A stretch of DNA of 55,732 nt from Caulobacter sp. (GTDB lineage: Bacteria; Pseudomonadota; Alphaproteobacteria; Caulobacterales; Caulobacteraceae): NCBI GenBank assembly GCA_017744495.1, contig JAGIBE010000099.1, positions 1 through 55,732 on the forward strand. The letters run 5' to 3'. Positions 26,053 to 35,935 of this stretch are shown piece after piece; the stretch's first letter is position 1; each line of letters opens with the position of its first letter. The notes below the pieces were generated by a model. That model saw only the letters and a list, made by a program, of their open reading frames with translations, had not been told where the DNA came from and made no database searches. The position numbers and the translations under genes are program-made.

Positions 26053-28428
26053 TTAGAACCTTGTGGAGGTGGAGAACCGGAAGGTTTCGGTTCTGTCGTA
26101 GTCTTCTTTAGCGAGAATGTGGCTGAAATCGAACCGGATGGGGCCCATGGGCGACTTCCAGTCGATGCTCAGGCCCGCCGAGGCCCGAAGGCCCAGGTTG
26201 TCCTTGATCAGCGGATTGATGGTGCCGTCCGACTTGAGACGATCGACGTCATCCAGTTGGCCGGCCGTACCGAAGTCGGTGAAGACGGCGGCCTTGATGC
26301 CATACTGCTCAGGCAGGAAGGTCGGGACCGTCAGCTCGAACGTGCCAATGGCGTAGAGCTTGGCGCCCAGCGAGTTGCTGCTCTGGTTGCCGTTGGTGGT
26401 GTCGCGCGGGCCGATACCCGCGATCTCGAAGCCGCGGAAGGTCGAACCGCCCTTGTAGAAGCGGTCGTTGATGCGGATGTTGTCGCCGCCCCAACCTTCG
26501 ATATAGCCCGCCGAGCCGGTGGCGCTGAAGATAAAGTCCTTGTTGAAGCCCCAGTACCAACCGGCGTCGGTCTCGGTCTTCAGGTACTTGGTGTCGCCGC
26601 CGAAGCCGGCCAGATCCTGACTCAGATCGGCGAACCAGCCGCGGGTCGGCTGGATCGGATCGTTCCGCTTGTCCATCCGCATGCTGTAGCCGATCAGCGA
26701 GGTCACGTACGCACCGCGCTGCAGGCAGAGGATGGCCGAGACCTGCTCCTGGCCAGGAACGCAGAGGTTGTCGGCGACGCTCACCTTGTCCTGACGGAGC
26801 TGGTAGCGAAGGCTCATCGAGGCGTTCTGCGTGAGCGGGAAGCCCACGCGCAGCGTGCCGCCGGTCGATTCCGTATCGTAGGCGGCGTAGTCGCTCAGGT
26901 CGTAGCGGTACGAGTACAGGTCCACACCGGCGCGCAGGTCGCGGCCCAGGAAGCGCGGCTCGGTGAAGCCGAAGTCGATCTGCTGACGCAGCGAACCGAC
27001 CGAAACGCGGGCCCGCAGGTTCTGGCCGCGACCGCGGAAGTTCCGCTCGGTGACGCCGACGTCCAGCACCAGCTTGTCGACCGAGCTGTAGCCCGCGCTG
27101 AACGACAGCTCGCCCGTCGGCTGCTCCTCGGTCTTGACGCGCAGGGTCGTACGGTCGGGCTGGGCGCTGGGCACCTCCTCGATATTGACGTCCTTGAAGA
27201 AGCCCAGGGCGCGGACGTTGTTCTTGGAGCGGTCGACCAGGACACGGTTGTAGGCGTCGCCCTCGGCCACTTCCAGCTCGCGGCGGACGACATAGTCCAG
27301 CGTGCGGGTATTGCCGACGATGTCGATCCGGTCGACGTAGACGCGGGGGCCTTCACGCACCGAGAACACCACGTCCACGGTGTTGGTCTCGTGGTTGGGG
27401 ACGTAGCGCGGACGCACGTCCACGAAGGCGAAGCCGGCGGCGCCCGCCGCGAAGGTCAGGGCGTCGGTGGCCTGCTCGATCTTGTCGTCTTCGTACAGCT
27501 GGCCGGTGCGAACCGGCAGAATCTGGGCCAGCAGGTCGCCGTTCAGCTTCTTAAGCTCGGTCTCGACGGTGACCTTGCCGAACTTATACTTGGGACCTTC
27601 GTCGATCGTGTAGGTGACCGCGAAGCCGTTCTTGTCGGTGGCCAGTTCGGCGACCGTGGCCACCACGCGGAAGTCGAAATAGCCGCGGTTGCGATAGAAC
27701 TTGCGCAGCTGTTCGCGATCGTACTCGATCCGGTCGGGGTCGTAGTTGTCGTTGCTGGTCAGGAACTTGTACCAGTGCGACTCCTTGGTGACGATGACGT
27801 CCTTCAGGTCGTTGTCGCTGAATTCCTTGTTGCCGAGGAAGTTGACGCCCAGGACGCCGCTCTTGGGGCCTTCGTTGATCTCGAACACCAGGTCGACGCG
27901 CTTCTGCGGCAGCTCGACCACCTTCGGCGTCACCGTGGCCGAGATACGACCCGAACGGCGATAGAGCTCAATGATGCGCTGGACGTCAGCCTGCACCTTG
28001 GCGCGGGTGAAGATGCCGCGCGGGCGGATCTGCACCTCGTCCTTCAGCTTGTCTTCCTTGAGCGCCGAGTTCCCCTCGAAGACCACCTGGTTGATGATCG
28101 GGTTCTCGACGACCTTCACGATCAGGTCGCCGCCTTGCAGCTCGATCTTGACGTCTGCGAACAGGTCGGTGCGCGCCAGGGTCTTCAGCGCCAGGTCGAG
28201 GCGCTGGGGATCGACCGTCTCGCCGGGCTGGATAGGCAGGTAGGACAGCACGGTCCCCTGTTCGATCCGCTCGTTGCCCTGCACCACGATGCGCTGGACC
28301 ACGCCCGTCGTCTGGGCCTGGGCGAAGGCGGCCTGCGGCGCGGTCAGCGCCGTGGAACCGAGGAGGAGCGCAACGCCGGTGGCGAACGCGGCGCTATGGG
28401 CGCGAATTTTGCTCATGGGACCAATCAT
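26053..28428 (-). CDS. bamA: Outer membrane protein assembly factor BamA
   Basis: This 791-residue protein is the core of the BAM complex in the outer membrane. A signal peptide ending PQAAFA is followed by five POTRA domains (beginning VVQRIVVQGNERIEQGTVLSYL; later VNFLGNKEFSDNDLKDVI and VDRIDIVGNTRTLDYVVRREL). The 16-strand barrel follows, with GYSSVDKLVLDVGVTERNFRGRG, the GSTFRGFEIAGIGPRD loop carrying the conserved RGF-type motif, and a C-terminal aromatic residue (TSTRF). Starts at 28428 (MIGPMSK) or 28416 (MSKIRAHS) are both possible and neither has a clear ribosome binding site. A longer open frame reaching 29319 is a shadow of rseP. It lies between rseP and skp. Confidence 0.96.
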   Translation of the reverse strand: MIGPMSKIRAHSAAFATGVALLLGSTALTAPQAAFAQAQTTGVVQRIVVQGNERIEQGTVLSYLPIQPGETVDPQRLDLALKTLARTDLFADVKIELQGGDLIVKVVENPIINQVVFEGNSALKEDKLKDEVQIRPRGIFTRAKVQADVQRIIELYRRSGRISATVTPKVVELPQKRVDLVFEINEGPKSGVLGVNFLGNKEFSDNDLKDVIVTKESHWYKFLTSNDNYDPDRIEYDREQLRKFYRNRGYFDFRVVATVAELATDKNGFAVTYTIDEGPKYKFGKVTVETELKKLNGDLLAQILPVRTGQLYEDDKIEQATDALTFAAGAAGFAFVDVRPRYVPNHETNTVDVVFSVREGPRVYVDRIDIVGNTRTLDYVVRRELEVAEGDAYNRVLVDRSKNNVRALGFFKDVNIEEVPSAQPDRTTLRVKTEEQPTGELSFSAGYSSVDKLVLDVGVTERNFRGRGQNLRARVSVGSLRQQIDFGFTEPRFLGRDLRAGVDLYSYRYDLSDYAAYDTESTGGTLRVGFPLTQNASMSLRYQLRQDKVSVADNLCVPGQEQVSAILCLQRGAYVTSLIGYSMRMDKRNDPIQPTRGWFADLSQDLAGFGGDTKYLKTETDAGWYWGFNKDFIFSATGSAGYIEGWGGDNIRINDRFYKGGSTFRGFEIAGIGPRDTTNGNQSSNSLGAKLYAIGTFELTVPTFLPEQYGIKAAVFTDFGTAGQLDDVDRLKSDGTINPLIKDNLGLRASAGLSIDWKSPMGPIRFDFSHILAKEDYDRTETFRFSTSTRF

Positions 28429-28444
28429 GGACGGACGGCCCAGT

Positions 28445-28470
28445 TCACGAGAACAGGTCACGAGAACAGG
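28445..28470. repeat. 13-bp tandem duplication at the rseP stop codon
   Basis: TCACGAGAACAGG occurs twice back to back (28445-28457 and 28458-28470). The right copy contains the rseP stop codon and its last codons; the left copy lies just after the stop, in the short gap before bamA. It looks like a recent slippage or short duplication. Confidence 0.8.
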
Positions 28471-29654
28471 CCGCCAATGAATTTGAACACGTCGTAGCGG
28501 TGAAGGTCGTTCCAAGCCGCGAACAGCATGAAACCGAGGATCAAGGCAAGCCCCGCTCTGAAGCTGGCCGCCTGGAACTTGGCCTGCAGAGGCCGGCGGG
28601 CGATGGCTTCGTAGGCGTACATCAGCAGATGGCCGCCATCGAGGACGGGGATGGGCAGCAGGTTCATGAAACCGATGCTGACCGACAGGGTGGCCACCAT
28701 CACCATCTCGCCCACCAGGAAACCCAGCAGCATGGTCTTCAGGTCGGGCGCGTTGGCGGTGGACGCTTGGGCGACGGCGCCGACGGCGTGGCCGATGCCG
28801 ATCACGCCGCTGATCTGGTCGGCCGAGATCTGACCGGTCACCAGGCGTCGCAGATAGAAGCCGATGGTGCTGATCTGGTCCCAGACCTCGACGGTGGCGT
28901 CGGGAATCGCTCGCCAGACGGTCGAACGGTAGTGGTAAGACCGGCTGACGTTCTCGATGCCCAGGCGGCCAACCTTGGCGCGACCGTTGATCTTGTCGAC
29001 GACCTCCACCTGGGTCGGGGTGGCGACGATGTTGAGGGTCTGGTCGCCGCGCTTGACCGTGAAGTCGATCGGCATGCCCGACCGCAGGATCACGTAGCGG
29101 CCGACGTCCTCGAAGTTCTTGATTCTGCGCCCGTCGGCCTGGGTGATCAGGTCGCCCGGCTTGAAGCCGGCCACGGCGGCGGCGCTGCCCGCCGCGAGGC
29201 GGTCCACGGTCGCCGGACGGCGGTACTCGCCCAGGGTCGCCAGCAGCACCGCGAACACGGCGATCGCCAGCAGGAAATTGGCCACCGGCCCAGCCACGGC
29301 GATAAACGCGCGCTGCCACACCGGCTTGAAATGGTAGTAGCGGGAGACGGCCTCGGCCCCTTCGCGCTCGGCGATCTCGGCCTTGAGGAGCGCCAGATCA
29401 GCGTTGTCGGGCACGCTGGCGGCGTTGTCGTCGCCCGAGAAGCGTACATAGCCGCCCAGCGGGAACCAGGCGATCCGCCACTCGACGCCGGTCTTGTCGC
29501 GCCACGAAACGATTCTGGGACCAAAGCCGATCGAGAAGCAGTCGATCGCCACGCCACAGGCCCGCGCGGCCAGGAAATGGCCGAGCTCGTGCACCGTCAC
29601 GACAACGGACAGCACGATCACGAACGCGACGAGGGTCAACAAAATACCGCTCAT
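28458..29654 (-). CDS. rseP: RIP metalloprotease RseP (site-2 protease)
   Basis: This 398-residue intramembrane zinc protease has HELGH at residues 22-26 in the first membrane segment, one PDZ domain (about 120-210, with AAVAGFKPGDLITQADGRRI) and the second active-site motif PIPVLDGGHLLMYAYEAI near the C terminus. By family knowledge it cleaves anti-sigma factors and leftover signal peptides in the inner membrane. E. coli RseP has 450 residues and two PDZ domains; I see only one clear PDZ. It sits between dxr and bamA as in most Proteobacteria, linking envelope stress sensing with outer membrane protein assembly. Confidence 0.95.
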   Translation of the reverse strand: MSGILLTLVAFVIVLSVVVTVHELGHFLAARACGVAIDCFSIGFGPRIVSWRDKTGVEWRIAWFPLGGYVRFSGDDNAASVPDNADLALLKAEIAEREGAEAVSRYYHFKPVWQRAFIAVAGPVANFLLAIAVFAVLLATLGEYRRPATVDRLAAGSAAAVAGFKPGDLITQADGRRIKNFEDVGRYVILRSGMPIDFTVKRGDQTLNIVATPTQVEVVDKINGRAKVGRLGIENVSRSYHYRSTVWRAIPDATVEVWDQISTIGFYLRRLVTGQISADQISGVIGIGHAVGAVAQASTANAPDLKTMLLGFLVGEMVMVATLSVSIGFMNLLPIPVLDGGHLLMYAYEAIARRPLQAKFQAASFRAGLALILGFMLFAAWNDLHRYDVFKFIGGLFS

Positions 29655-29684
29655 ATGGTGGCGCCCAACTCCCCCGATCCGTCT

Positions 29685-30878
29685 CTAGGTACGCTTCTGG
29701 CCGACAACCTCGGCCGCAATACGGCGGGCCGAAGCATCGGTCATCATCGCGCTGTCGAGGGCGTCGCCATGACTGTCGGCGAGCTCGCCTAGGCCGTTCA
29801 TGCGCTCAAGAGTCCCCGCCACCGCGCCGGCAATATCCAGAAAGCCGATCTGGCGGTCAAGGAAGGCCGCGACGGCCACCTCATTGGCGGCGTTCATCGC
29901 GGCCGGCGCGCCGCCGCCCAGGCGCAGGGCCTCGCGGGCGATGCCGATCGACGGGAAGCGGTCCAGGTCCGGCGCCTCGAAGGTCAGCTGGGCGTAGGCG
30001 GCCAGGTCCAGGGGCTTGGCGGGCCAGGACAGGCGCTGGGGCCAGGAGAAGGCGCAGGAGATCGGGCTGCGCATGTCCGGCGGGCCCAGCTGGGCCAGGG
30101 TCGAGCCGTCGGCGTATTCGACCAGGCTGTGGATCACGGACTGCGGGTGGATCACGACGTCGATACGCTCTTGCGGGGTCTCGAACAGATACGAGGCCTC
30201 GATCATCTCGAGACCCTTGTTCATCATCGTCGCGGAATCGACCGAAATCTTGGCGCCCATCGACCAGTTGGGATGGGCCACCGCCTGCTCCGGCGTGGCC
30301 TTGGCCATGGCGGCCTTGTCCCAGGTCCGGAAGGGTCCGCCCGAGGCCGTCAGGATCAGGCGCGATACCTGGTCGATACAATCGCGCTGCAGCACCTGGA
30401 AGATCGCCGAGTGCTCGGAATCGACCGGAATCACCGAGCCGCCGGCCGCGCGGGCGGTCGCCAGCAGAGCCGGACCGGCGCAGACCAGACTCTCCTTGTT
30501 TGCCAGAGCGATGACCGCGCCGGTGCGGGCGGCGGCCAGGGTCGGGGCCAGACCCGCCGCGCCGACGATGGCCGACATCACCCAGTCCGCGCCCATGGCG
30601 GCGGCCTCGGACACCGCCGCCGCGCCGGCGGCTGCCCGTACGCCCGAACCGGTCAGGCGGTCGCGCAGCTCCGGCAGGCAGGTTTCGTCGTCGATGACCG
30701 CCACGCGGGGCTTCCAGCGCAGGGCCTGCTCGGCCAGCTTGGCGACATTGCGGCCGGCCGTCAGGGCCAGGATCTCGACAGCGACGCCCGATTGCTCGAA
30801 CAGGTCGAGGGTCGAGACGCCGATGGAGCCGGTCGAGCCCAGGACCACCACCTTGCGGGGTGAGGTCACGGCAGCCAT
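29685..30878 (-). CDS. dxr: 1-deoxy-D-xylulose 5-phosphate reductoisomerase
   Basis: This 397-residue enzyme makes 2-C-methyl-D-erythritol 4-phosphate, the committed MEP-pathway step to isoprenoids. It shows the NADPH fold [21 protein letters not shown], the [10 protein letters not shown] stretch, the metal and substrate motifs [11 protein letters not shown] and TASGGPFR, and [25 protein letters not shown]. Three starts are possible: ATG at 30884 or 30878, or a GTG at 30869 overlapping the cdsA stop as GTGA. All lie within the cdsA end, so translational coupling is likely. The isoprenoids feed the undecaprenyl synthase uppS two genes upstream. Confidence 0.96.
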   Translation of the reverse strand: MAAVTSPRKVVVLGSTGSIGVSTLDLFEQSGVAVEILALTAGRNVAKLAEQALRWKPRVAVIDDETCLPELRDRLTGSGVRAAAGAAAVSEAAAMGADWVMSAIVGAAGLAPTLAAARTGAVIALANKESLVCAGPALLATARAAGGSVIPVDSEHSAIFQVLQRDCIDQVSRLILTASGGPFRTWDKAAMAKATPEQAVAHPNWSMGAKISVDSATMMNKGLEMIEASYLFETPQERIDVVIHPQSVIHSLVEYADGSTLAQLGPPDMRSPISCAFSWPQRLSWPAKPLDLAAYAQLTFEAPDLDRFPSIGIAREALRLGGGAPAAMNAANEVAVAAFLDRQIGFLDIAGAVAGTLERMNGLGELADSHGDALDSAMMTDASARRIAAEVVGQKRT

Positions 30879-31714
30879 CCCCATTGGTCCAGCAGCCGGG
30901 CGCCGGCGACCACGATCGCCGCGAACATCAGGCCATCGACGCGGTCCAGCATGCCGCCGTGGCCGGGGATCAGGTCGCCGGAGTCCTTCACGCCGAACCG
31001 GCGCTTGAGCATGGATTCCCACAGGTCGCCGGCCATGGTGGCCAGGCCGCCCAACAGGCCGACCACGGCCGCCACGGGCCAGACCAGGTGCAGGTCCGGC
31101 AAGGCCGGCAAGGCTTGTGACAGGAAGACGATCCCGACCGCGCCCAGCGAAGCGGCGACCAGGCCGCCGAAGAAGCCCGACCAAGTCTTGTTGGGCGAAA
31201 AGCGCGGCCACAGCTTGGGCCCCTTCAGGAGGCTGCCGGTGGCGTAGGCGAAGATGTCCGCGAACCAGGTGACCGTGAACAGCAGCAGGGTCCAGCTGAG
31301 CCCCGCCTCCATGCGGCGCAACCAGATCATCGCGATGACGGCCGGAGCGATGTAGATCACGCCGTAGGCCGCGTCGGCTCGTCGCTCCAGAGCGCCGCGC
31401 GCCATCAGGGCCGCGGCCAGGGCGCCGACGATCACGACGGGCCAGGTAATGTAGTAGTGGCCCAGATAGGCGACGATCACCGAGATCGTCACGGCCGCCC
31501 CGATGGCCACGGCCACGCCCAGCGCCACGCGATGCGCGCTCATCTCGGCCCATTCGCGGGCCAGCAGGGCCACGCCGACCAGGATAAGAGCCAGGAACCA
31601 GACGTTCCCGAACCAAACGGCGGCCACGACCGTAGGCACCAGCACCGTGGCCGAGGCGACACGGATCCGCAGGTTGCTCCAGTTGAAACGTTTAGCCGGC
31701 GACGGCGACGTCAT
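30866..31714 (-). CDS. cdsA: Phosphatidate cytidylyltransferase
   Basis: This 282-residue polytopic membrane enzyme makes CDP-diacylglycerol from phosphatidate and CTP, feeding all phospholipid synthesis. About eight membrane segments are visible. The family signature lies near the end: [30 protein letters not shown] chose the ATG at 31714 because GGAGGT lies 10 bases upstream; an ATG at 31732 lies on that site. Either way the start overlaps the end of uppS, so the genes are coupled. Confidence 0.95.
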   Translation of the reverse strand: MTSPSPAKRFNWSNLRIRVASATVLVPTVVAAVWFGNVWFLALILVGVALLAREWAEMSAHRVALGVAVAIGAAVTISVIVAYLGHYYITWPVVIVGALAAALMARGALERRADAAYGVIYIAPAVIAMIWLRRMEAGLSWTLLLFTVTWFADIFAYATGSLLKGPKLWPRFSPNKTWSGFFGGLVAASLGAVGIVFLSQALPALPDLHLVWPVAAVVGLLGGLATMAGDLWESMLKRRFGVKDSGDLIPGHGGMLDRVDGLMFAAIVVAGARLLDQWGWLP

Positions 31715-32471
31715 CGACGGCGATACCTCCATAGCGACGGTCGCGACTGCGATATTCCGTCAACGCGGCGGCCAGGTGTTCGGGCCCATAGTCCGGCCAA
31801 AGAACATCCTGATACACGAGTTCGGCGTAAGCGCATTCCCAAAGCAGGAAATTCGAGATCCGCTGTTCGCCGCTGGTGCGCACGATCAGGTCCGGAGCCG
31901 GCGCGCCCGCGGTCGACAGGTGACGTTCGAAGATCGCCTCGTCGAGATCCTCGGCCCGGGCCTCGCCGCGCTGCACCGCCTCGGCGAAGGCGCGGGCGGC
32001 GTCGGCGATGTCGGCGCGACCGCCGTAGTTGAAGGCCACCTGCAGCAGGAAGTCGTTGTTGTGGCTGGTGCGGCTCTCGGCCCGGTCGATCACGGCCAGC
32101 ACGTCGGCCGCCAGCCCCGTGCGACGGCCGATGATCCGCACCTTGACGCCCTCGCGGGCCAGGCGGTCGATGTCGGACTCCAGATAGGCCTTCAGCAGGC
32201 CCATCAGCTCCGACACCTCCTGCGGCGGACGGCTCCAGTTCTCGGTGGAGAAGCCGAACACCGTCATCACGCCCACGCCCAGGGCGGCGGCGCCTTCGAC
32301 GGTCCGCTTCAACGCGTTGACGCCGGCGCGATGGCCCAGGACGCGCGGCAGGTTGCGCCGCTTCGCCCAACGGCCGTTGCCGTCCATGATGATGGCCACA
32401 TGCAGCGACTGCCCCGACTTGGCGCCCCCGGCGCGCGTCGAGACATTCTGCAGGCCGGTCGTCGGCGCCAT
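31692..32471 (-). CDS. uppS: Undecaprenyl diphosphate synthase (cis-prenyltransferase)
   Basis: This 259-residue enzyme adds isoprene units to farnesyl diphosphate to make the C55 lipid carrier of peptidoglycan and O-antigen synthesis. Typical motifs are HVAIIMDGNGRWAKRRNLPRVLGHRAG (catalytic Asp), TVFGFSTENWSRP, NYGGRADI and PDLIVRTSGEQRISNFLLWECAYAEL. The ATG at 32471 has AGGGAAGG 9 bases upstream; a GTG at 32501 is an alternative. It lies 44 bases after frr. Confidence 0.97.
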   Translation of the reverse strand: MAPTTGLQNVSTRAGGAKSGQSLHVAIIMDGNGRWAKRRNLPRVLGHRAGVNALKRTVEGAAALGVGVMTVFGFSTENWSRPPQEVSELMGLLKAYLESDIDRLAREGVKVRIIGRRTGLAADVLAVIDRAESRTSHNNDFLLQVAFNYGGRADIADAARAFAEAVQRGEARAEDLDEAIFERHLSTAGAPAPDLIVRTSGEQRISNFLLWECAYAELVYQDVLWPDYGPEHLAAALTEYRSRDRRYGGIAVDDVAVAG

Positions 32472-32515
32472 GCGCTTCAGCCTTCCCTCATCGCCCCCCA
32501 CAACGCAGGTCGATG

Positions 32516-33082
32516 CTAAACCTGCATGATCTCTTGTTCTTTGGTTTTCAAGGCCTCGTCGACCTGCTTGATCGCGGCGTCGGTCAGCTTCTGGACCTCG
32601 GTTTCCATCTTCTTCAGCTCGTCCTCGCTGATGACGGAGGCCTTTTCGGCCTTCTTGAGGTCGTCATTGGCGTCGCGACGGATGTTGCGGACGGCCACCT
32701 TCTGCTGCTCGGCGTACTTGCCGGCGATCTTCACCAGGTCCTTGCGACGCTCTTCGGTCAGCGGCGGGATCGGGATGCGCAGGTTCTGGCCCTCGACCAC
32801 CGGGTTCAGGCCCAGGCCCGAATTGCGGATGGCCTTCTCGACCGAGACGACGACGCCGCGATCCCAAACGTTGACGTTGATCTGGCGCGGCTCGGGCACG
32901 CTGATCGAGGCCACCGCGTTCAGCGGGGTCGTCGAGCCGTAGGCGTCGACCATCACCTGGTCCAGCAGGCTGGCCGAGGCGCGGCCGGTGCGCAGGGAGC
33001 CGAACTCCTCCTTCAGCGCGGCGACGGATTTGTCCATGCGGTCCTTGTAGCGGGACAGGACGGGTTTTTCGGCGGTGGCCAT
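32516..33082 (-). CDS. frr: Ribosome recycling factor
   Basis: This 188-residue factor, with EF-G, splits the post-termination ribosome. Length matches the family. It contains [51 protein letters not shown] and [35 protein letters not shown], the hinge and triple-helix core. It lies 25 bases after pyrH in the conserved rpsB-tsf-pyrH-frr order. Confidence 0.97.
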   Translation of the reverse strand: MATAEKPVLSRYKDRMDKSVAALKEEFGSLRTGRASASLLDQVMVDAYGSTTPLNAVASISVPEPRQINVNVWDRGVVVSVEKAIRNSGLGLNPVVEGQNLRIPIPPLTEERRKDLVKIAGKYAEQQKVAVRNIRRDANDDLKKAEKASVISEDELKKMETEVQKLTDAAIKQVDEALKTKEQEIMQV

Positions 33083-33107
33083 GGCTTGGGCTCTCTTCGC
33101 TGGGAAA

Positions 33108-33845
33108 TTAAGCGGCGCGGTCGCCGGAAACGACGGTGTGCGTTCCCTGCCCCTTCAGGACGTTCAGCAGGTTGCCGCGCCCCTTGATGGAGAAGACCAC
33201 GATCGGGATATTGTTGTCGCGCATCAGCGCCACGGCCGAGGCGTCCATGACCCGCAGATCCTTGGCCAGAACGTCCATATAGCTGAGCGTGTCGTAGCGC
33301 TTGGCGTCCGGATCCTTCTTGGGATCGGCGCTGTAGATGCCGTCGACGCTGGTGCCCTTGAACAGGGCGTCGCACTGCATCTCTGCGGCCCGCAGGGCCG
33401 CGGCGGTGTCGGTGGTGAAGAACGGGTTGCCGGTGCCGGCGGCGAAGATCACCACCCGCCCCTTTTCCAGGTGACGCTGGGCGCGGCGGCGAATGTAGGG
33501 CTCGCAGACCGTGGCCATCGGGATGGCCGACTGCACGCGGGTGGAGACTCCGATGCGCTCGAGCGCATCCTGCATGGCCAGGGCGTTCATCACGGTGGCC
33601 AGCATGCCCATGTAGTCGGCGCTGGAGCGTTCCATGCCCTTGGCCGCCCCGGCCATGCCGCGGAAGATGTTGCCGCCGCCGATCACCAGGCACAGCTCGA
33701 CGCCGGACTGGACGATCTCGCGGATGTCTTCGGCCACCGATTCGACGGTCTTGGTGTCGATGCCGTAGGGCGTGTCGCCCATCAACACCTCGCCCGAAAC
33801 CTTCAGAAGCACGCGGCGATAGGGTCTGTGCTGAGGTTCGGACAT
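33108..33845 (-). CDS. pyrH: UMP kinase
   Basis: This 245-residue amino-acid-kinase-fold enzyme phosphorylates UMP. It shows [92 protein letters not shown] and [22 protein letters not shown], all characteristic of bacterial PyrH. Upstream of it lie an intergenic inverted repeat and the tsf terminator, so it likely has its own promoter within 33846-33960, though I cannot place one with confidence. Confidence 0.97.
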   Translation of the reverse strand: MSEPQHRPYRRVLLKVSGEVLMGDTPYGIDTKTVESVAEDIREIVQSGVELCLVIGGGNIFRGMAGAAKGMERSSADYMGMLATVMNALAMQDALERIGVSTRVQSAIPMATVCEPYIRRRAQRHLEKGRVVIFAAGTGNPFFTTDTAAALRAAEMQCDALFKGTSVDGIYSADPKKDPDAKRYDTLSYMDVLAKDLRVMDASAVALMRDNNIPIVVFSIKGRGNLLNVLKGQGTHTVVSGDRAA

Positions 33846-33890
33846 GCGGAGGCTCTTCCTGAGTCGTCGGGACGCAACATAGTGCGCGTT

Positions 33891-33916
33891 CCGGAAAAGT
33901 GGGATCGGTTTTCCGG
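33891..33916. repeat. Intergenic inverted repeat upstream of pyrH
   Basis: CCGGAAAA (33891-33898) and TTTTCCGG (33909-33916) form a perfect 8-bp inverted repeat around GTGGGATCGG. The whole (TTCCGGAAAAGTGGGATCGGT and onward) resembles a family of intergenic repeats I recall from many alphaproteobacterial genomes. A second near-palindrome, CCGGCTTGAAGCCGG, overlaps its right end (33913-33927). Confidence 0.6.
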
Positions 33917-33959
33917 CTTGAAGCCGGGCAGATCGCGTGCAGGACGCGACCTGGGGCGC

Positions 33960-33998
33960 AAAAAAGGCGCGGCGCGCGCTTGTTGCGCGCCGCGCCTT
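33960..33998 (-). terminator. Strong terminator after tsf
   Basis: GGCGCGGCGCGC (33966-33977) and GCGCGCCGCGCC (33985-33996) form a perfect 12-bp stem with a 7-base loop. On the minus strand it is followed by TTTTTT (33965-33960), the classic terminator form. It lies 47 bases past the tsf stop and separates rpsB-tsf from pyrH onward. Confidence 0.93.
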
Positions 33999-34044
33999 CT
34001 CAGGCGGTCAACTTCGCCACTCCAGCAGGAGCGGCGAAAGAGAC

Positions 34045-34983
34045 TTAGGCTTGGCCGGCCATGGCGGCGACTTCGGCGGCGAAATCGCCTTCCGGAGCCT
34101 TCTCCACGCCTTCACCCAGGGCCAGACGGACGAAGCCCTTCACGGTGAGCGGCGAGCCCAGTTCCTTGCCGGTCTCGGCGACCAGCTGCTCGACGGTCTG
34201 GTCCGGGTTCATGACGAAGGCCTGCTTCAGCAGCACGACTTCTTCCAGGAACTTGCGGATGCGGCCTTCGACCATCTTCTCGACGACGGCGGCGGGCTTG
34301 CCCGACTCCAGCGCCTGCTCGGTGAAGATCTGGCGCTCCTTGTCGATGGCGGCCTGGTCCAGGTCGTCCGGCGACAGCGACAGCGGGGCGGTCGCGGCCA
34401 CGTGCATGGCGATCTTGCGGCCCAGTTCCAGGATCTTGGCCTGGTCGCCGGCGCCTTCGATGGCCACGAGCACGCCGATGCGGCCGAGGTCCGGGGCGGT
34501 CGCGTTGTGGATGTACGACGACACCGCACCTTGGGCGACGCTGAACTTGGCCGAGCGACGCAGGACCATGTTCTCGCCGATGGTGGCGATCAGCTGGGTC
34601 AGGACGTCCGACACGACTTCGCCGTCGGCGGTCTTGCCGGCGCCGATGGCGTCCACGCCCTCGTTGTCCAGACCGACGGCCGCGATCTTGCGGACGGCGT
34701 TCTGGAACAGCTCGTTGCGCGACAGGAAGTCGGTTTCGGCGTTCACTTCCACCGCGGCGGCGGTCATGCCGGCGCCGTCGTTGCGGACGGCGATGCCGAC
34801 CAGGCCCTCAGCCGCGACGCGGTCGGCCTTCTTGGCGGCCTTGGACAGGCCCTTGGCGCGCAGCCAGTCGATGGAGGCTTCGATGTCGCCGCCGTTCTCT
34901 TGCAGGGCCTTCTTGCAGTCCATCATGCCGACGCCGGACTTTTCGCGCAGTTCTTTCACCAGCGCTGCCGTGATCTCAGCCAT
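34045..34983 (-). CDS. tsf: Elongation factor Ts
   Basis: This 312-residue factor exchanges GDP for GTP on EF-Tu. It shows [45 protein letters not shown] (UBA-like N-terminal domain), then [17 protein letters not shown] (core contacting EF-Tu) and the [25 protein letters not shown] helical region. The start at 34983 has GGAGG just upstream; a longer frame to 35037 would read through a strong hairpin. It is cotranscribed with rpsB, with two hairpins in the 109-base gap. Confidence 0.97.
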   Translation of the reverse strand: MAEITAALVKELREKSGVGMMDCKKALQENGGDIEASIDWLRAKGLSKAAKKADRVAAEGLVGIAVRNDGAGMTAAAVEVNAETDFLSRNELFQNAVRKIAAVGLDNEGVDAIGAGKTADGEVVSDVLTQLIATIGENMVLRRSAKFSVAQGAVSSYIHNATAPDLGRIGVLVAIEGAGDQAKILELGRKIAMHVAATAPLSLSPDDLDQAAIDKERQIFTEQALESGKPAAVVEKMVEGRIRKFLEEVVLLKQAFVMNPDQTVEQLVAETGKELGSPLTVKGFVRLALGEGVEKAPEGDFAAEVAAMAGQA

Positions 34984-35008
34984 GAAATCCTCCAGATTCA
35001 AACGTTTA

Positions 35009-35035
35009 GCGACCGAGCTTGGATAGCTCGGTCGC
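35009..35035 (-). other. Perfect 11-bp hairpin before tsf
   Basis: GCGACCGAGCT (35009-35019) and AGCTCGGTCGC (35025-35035) form a perfect stem with a 5-base loop, ending 25 bases before the tsf start codon on the minus strand. No T-run follows (TAAACGTTTG), so it looks like an mRNA structure or processing site, not a terminator. Confidence 0.75.
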
Positions 35036-35055
35036 ATGACAGGGTCACAACGACC

Positions 35056-35079
35056 GCGCCGGGAGCGGACTCCCGACGC
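35056..35079 (-). other. 10-bp hairpin just after rpsB
   Basis: GCGCCGGGAG (35056-35065) and CTCCCGACGC (35070-35079) pair with one G-T wobble and a 4-base loop, 13 bases after the rpsB stop. It has no T-run. It could protect the rpsB 3' end or attenuate transcription into tsf. Confidence 0.65.
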
Positions 35080-35092
35080 GATTGTCGGAAAA

Positions 35093-35935
35093 TCAGCTCG
35101 CGGCCGGCTCTTCGGCGACGGCGTCCAGGGCTTCCGAGGTGGCCTCTTGAGCGGCGGCGTCAGCCACCGGCTCCGGGGTCAGCTCGCGAGCCAGGGTCGG
35201 CTCGACCGGGGCCACCGAAGCGCCCAGGTCGACGCCCGAAGCGGCTTGACCGGCGGCCAGGCCGTCCAGGACGGCGTCGGCGACCAGATCGCAGTACAGC
35301 TGCAGGGCGCGGGCGGCGTCGTCGTTACCCGGGATCGGATAGGTGATGCCGTCCGGATCGCAGTTGGTGTCCAGGATGGCGACGACCGGGATGTTCAGCT
35401 TGCGGGCTTCCAGGATCGCGATCGCTTCCTTGTTGGTGTCGATCACGAACATGATGTCGGGGATGCCGCCCATGTCCTTAATGCCGCCCAGCGACAGTTC
35501 CAGCTTGTCGCGCTCGCGGGTGAGCTGCAGCAGTTCCTTCTTGGAACGGCCTTGGCCTTCGCCCGACAGGACGCCTTCCAGTTCGCGCAGACGAGCGATC
35601 GAGCCCGAGACGGTGCGCCAGTTGGTCAAGGTGCCGCCGAGCCAGCGGTGGTTGACGTAGTACTGGGCGCAGCGCTTGGCGGCCGTGGCGACCGGGTCGC
35701 TGGCCTGACGCTTGGTGCCGACGAACAGCACGCGGCCGCCGGCGGCGGCGACTTCACGGACCTTCACCAGGGCTTGGTGCAGCAGCGGGATCGTCTGCGA
35801 CAGGTCGATGATGTGGATATTCGAACGCGAACCAAAGATGTAGCGGTCCATCTTCGGGTTCCAGCGGTGGGTCTGGTGGCCGAAGTGGGCGCCAGCTTCC
35901 AAGAGCTGACGCATGGAGAATTCGGGAAGCGCCAT
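35093..35935 (-). CDS. rpsB: Ribosomal protein S2
   Basis: This 280-residue small-subunit protein begins [29 protein letters not shown], followed by [46 protein letters not shown], and [39 protein letters not shown], all standard. The last ~45 residues (acidic, Ala-rich) are a tail seen in alphaproteobacterial S2. The ATG at 35935 has GGAGAC 7-12 bases upstream. A strong hairpin stands in the leader 40 bases before the start. Confidence 0.97.
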   Translation of the reverse strand: MALPEFSMRQLLEAGAHFGHQTHRWNPKMDRYIFGSRSNIHIIDLSQTIPLLHQALVKVREVAAAGGRVLFVGTKRQASDPVATAAKRCAQYYVNHRWLGGTLTNWRTVSGSIARLRELEGVLSGEGQGRSKKELLQLTRERDKLELSLGGIKDMGGIPDIMFVIDTNKEAIAILEARKLNIPVVAILDTNCDPDGITYPIPGNDDAARALQLYCDLVADAVLDGLAAGQAASGVDLGASVAPVEPTLARELTPEPVADAAAQEATSEALDAVAEEPAAS

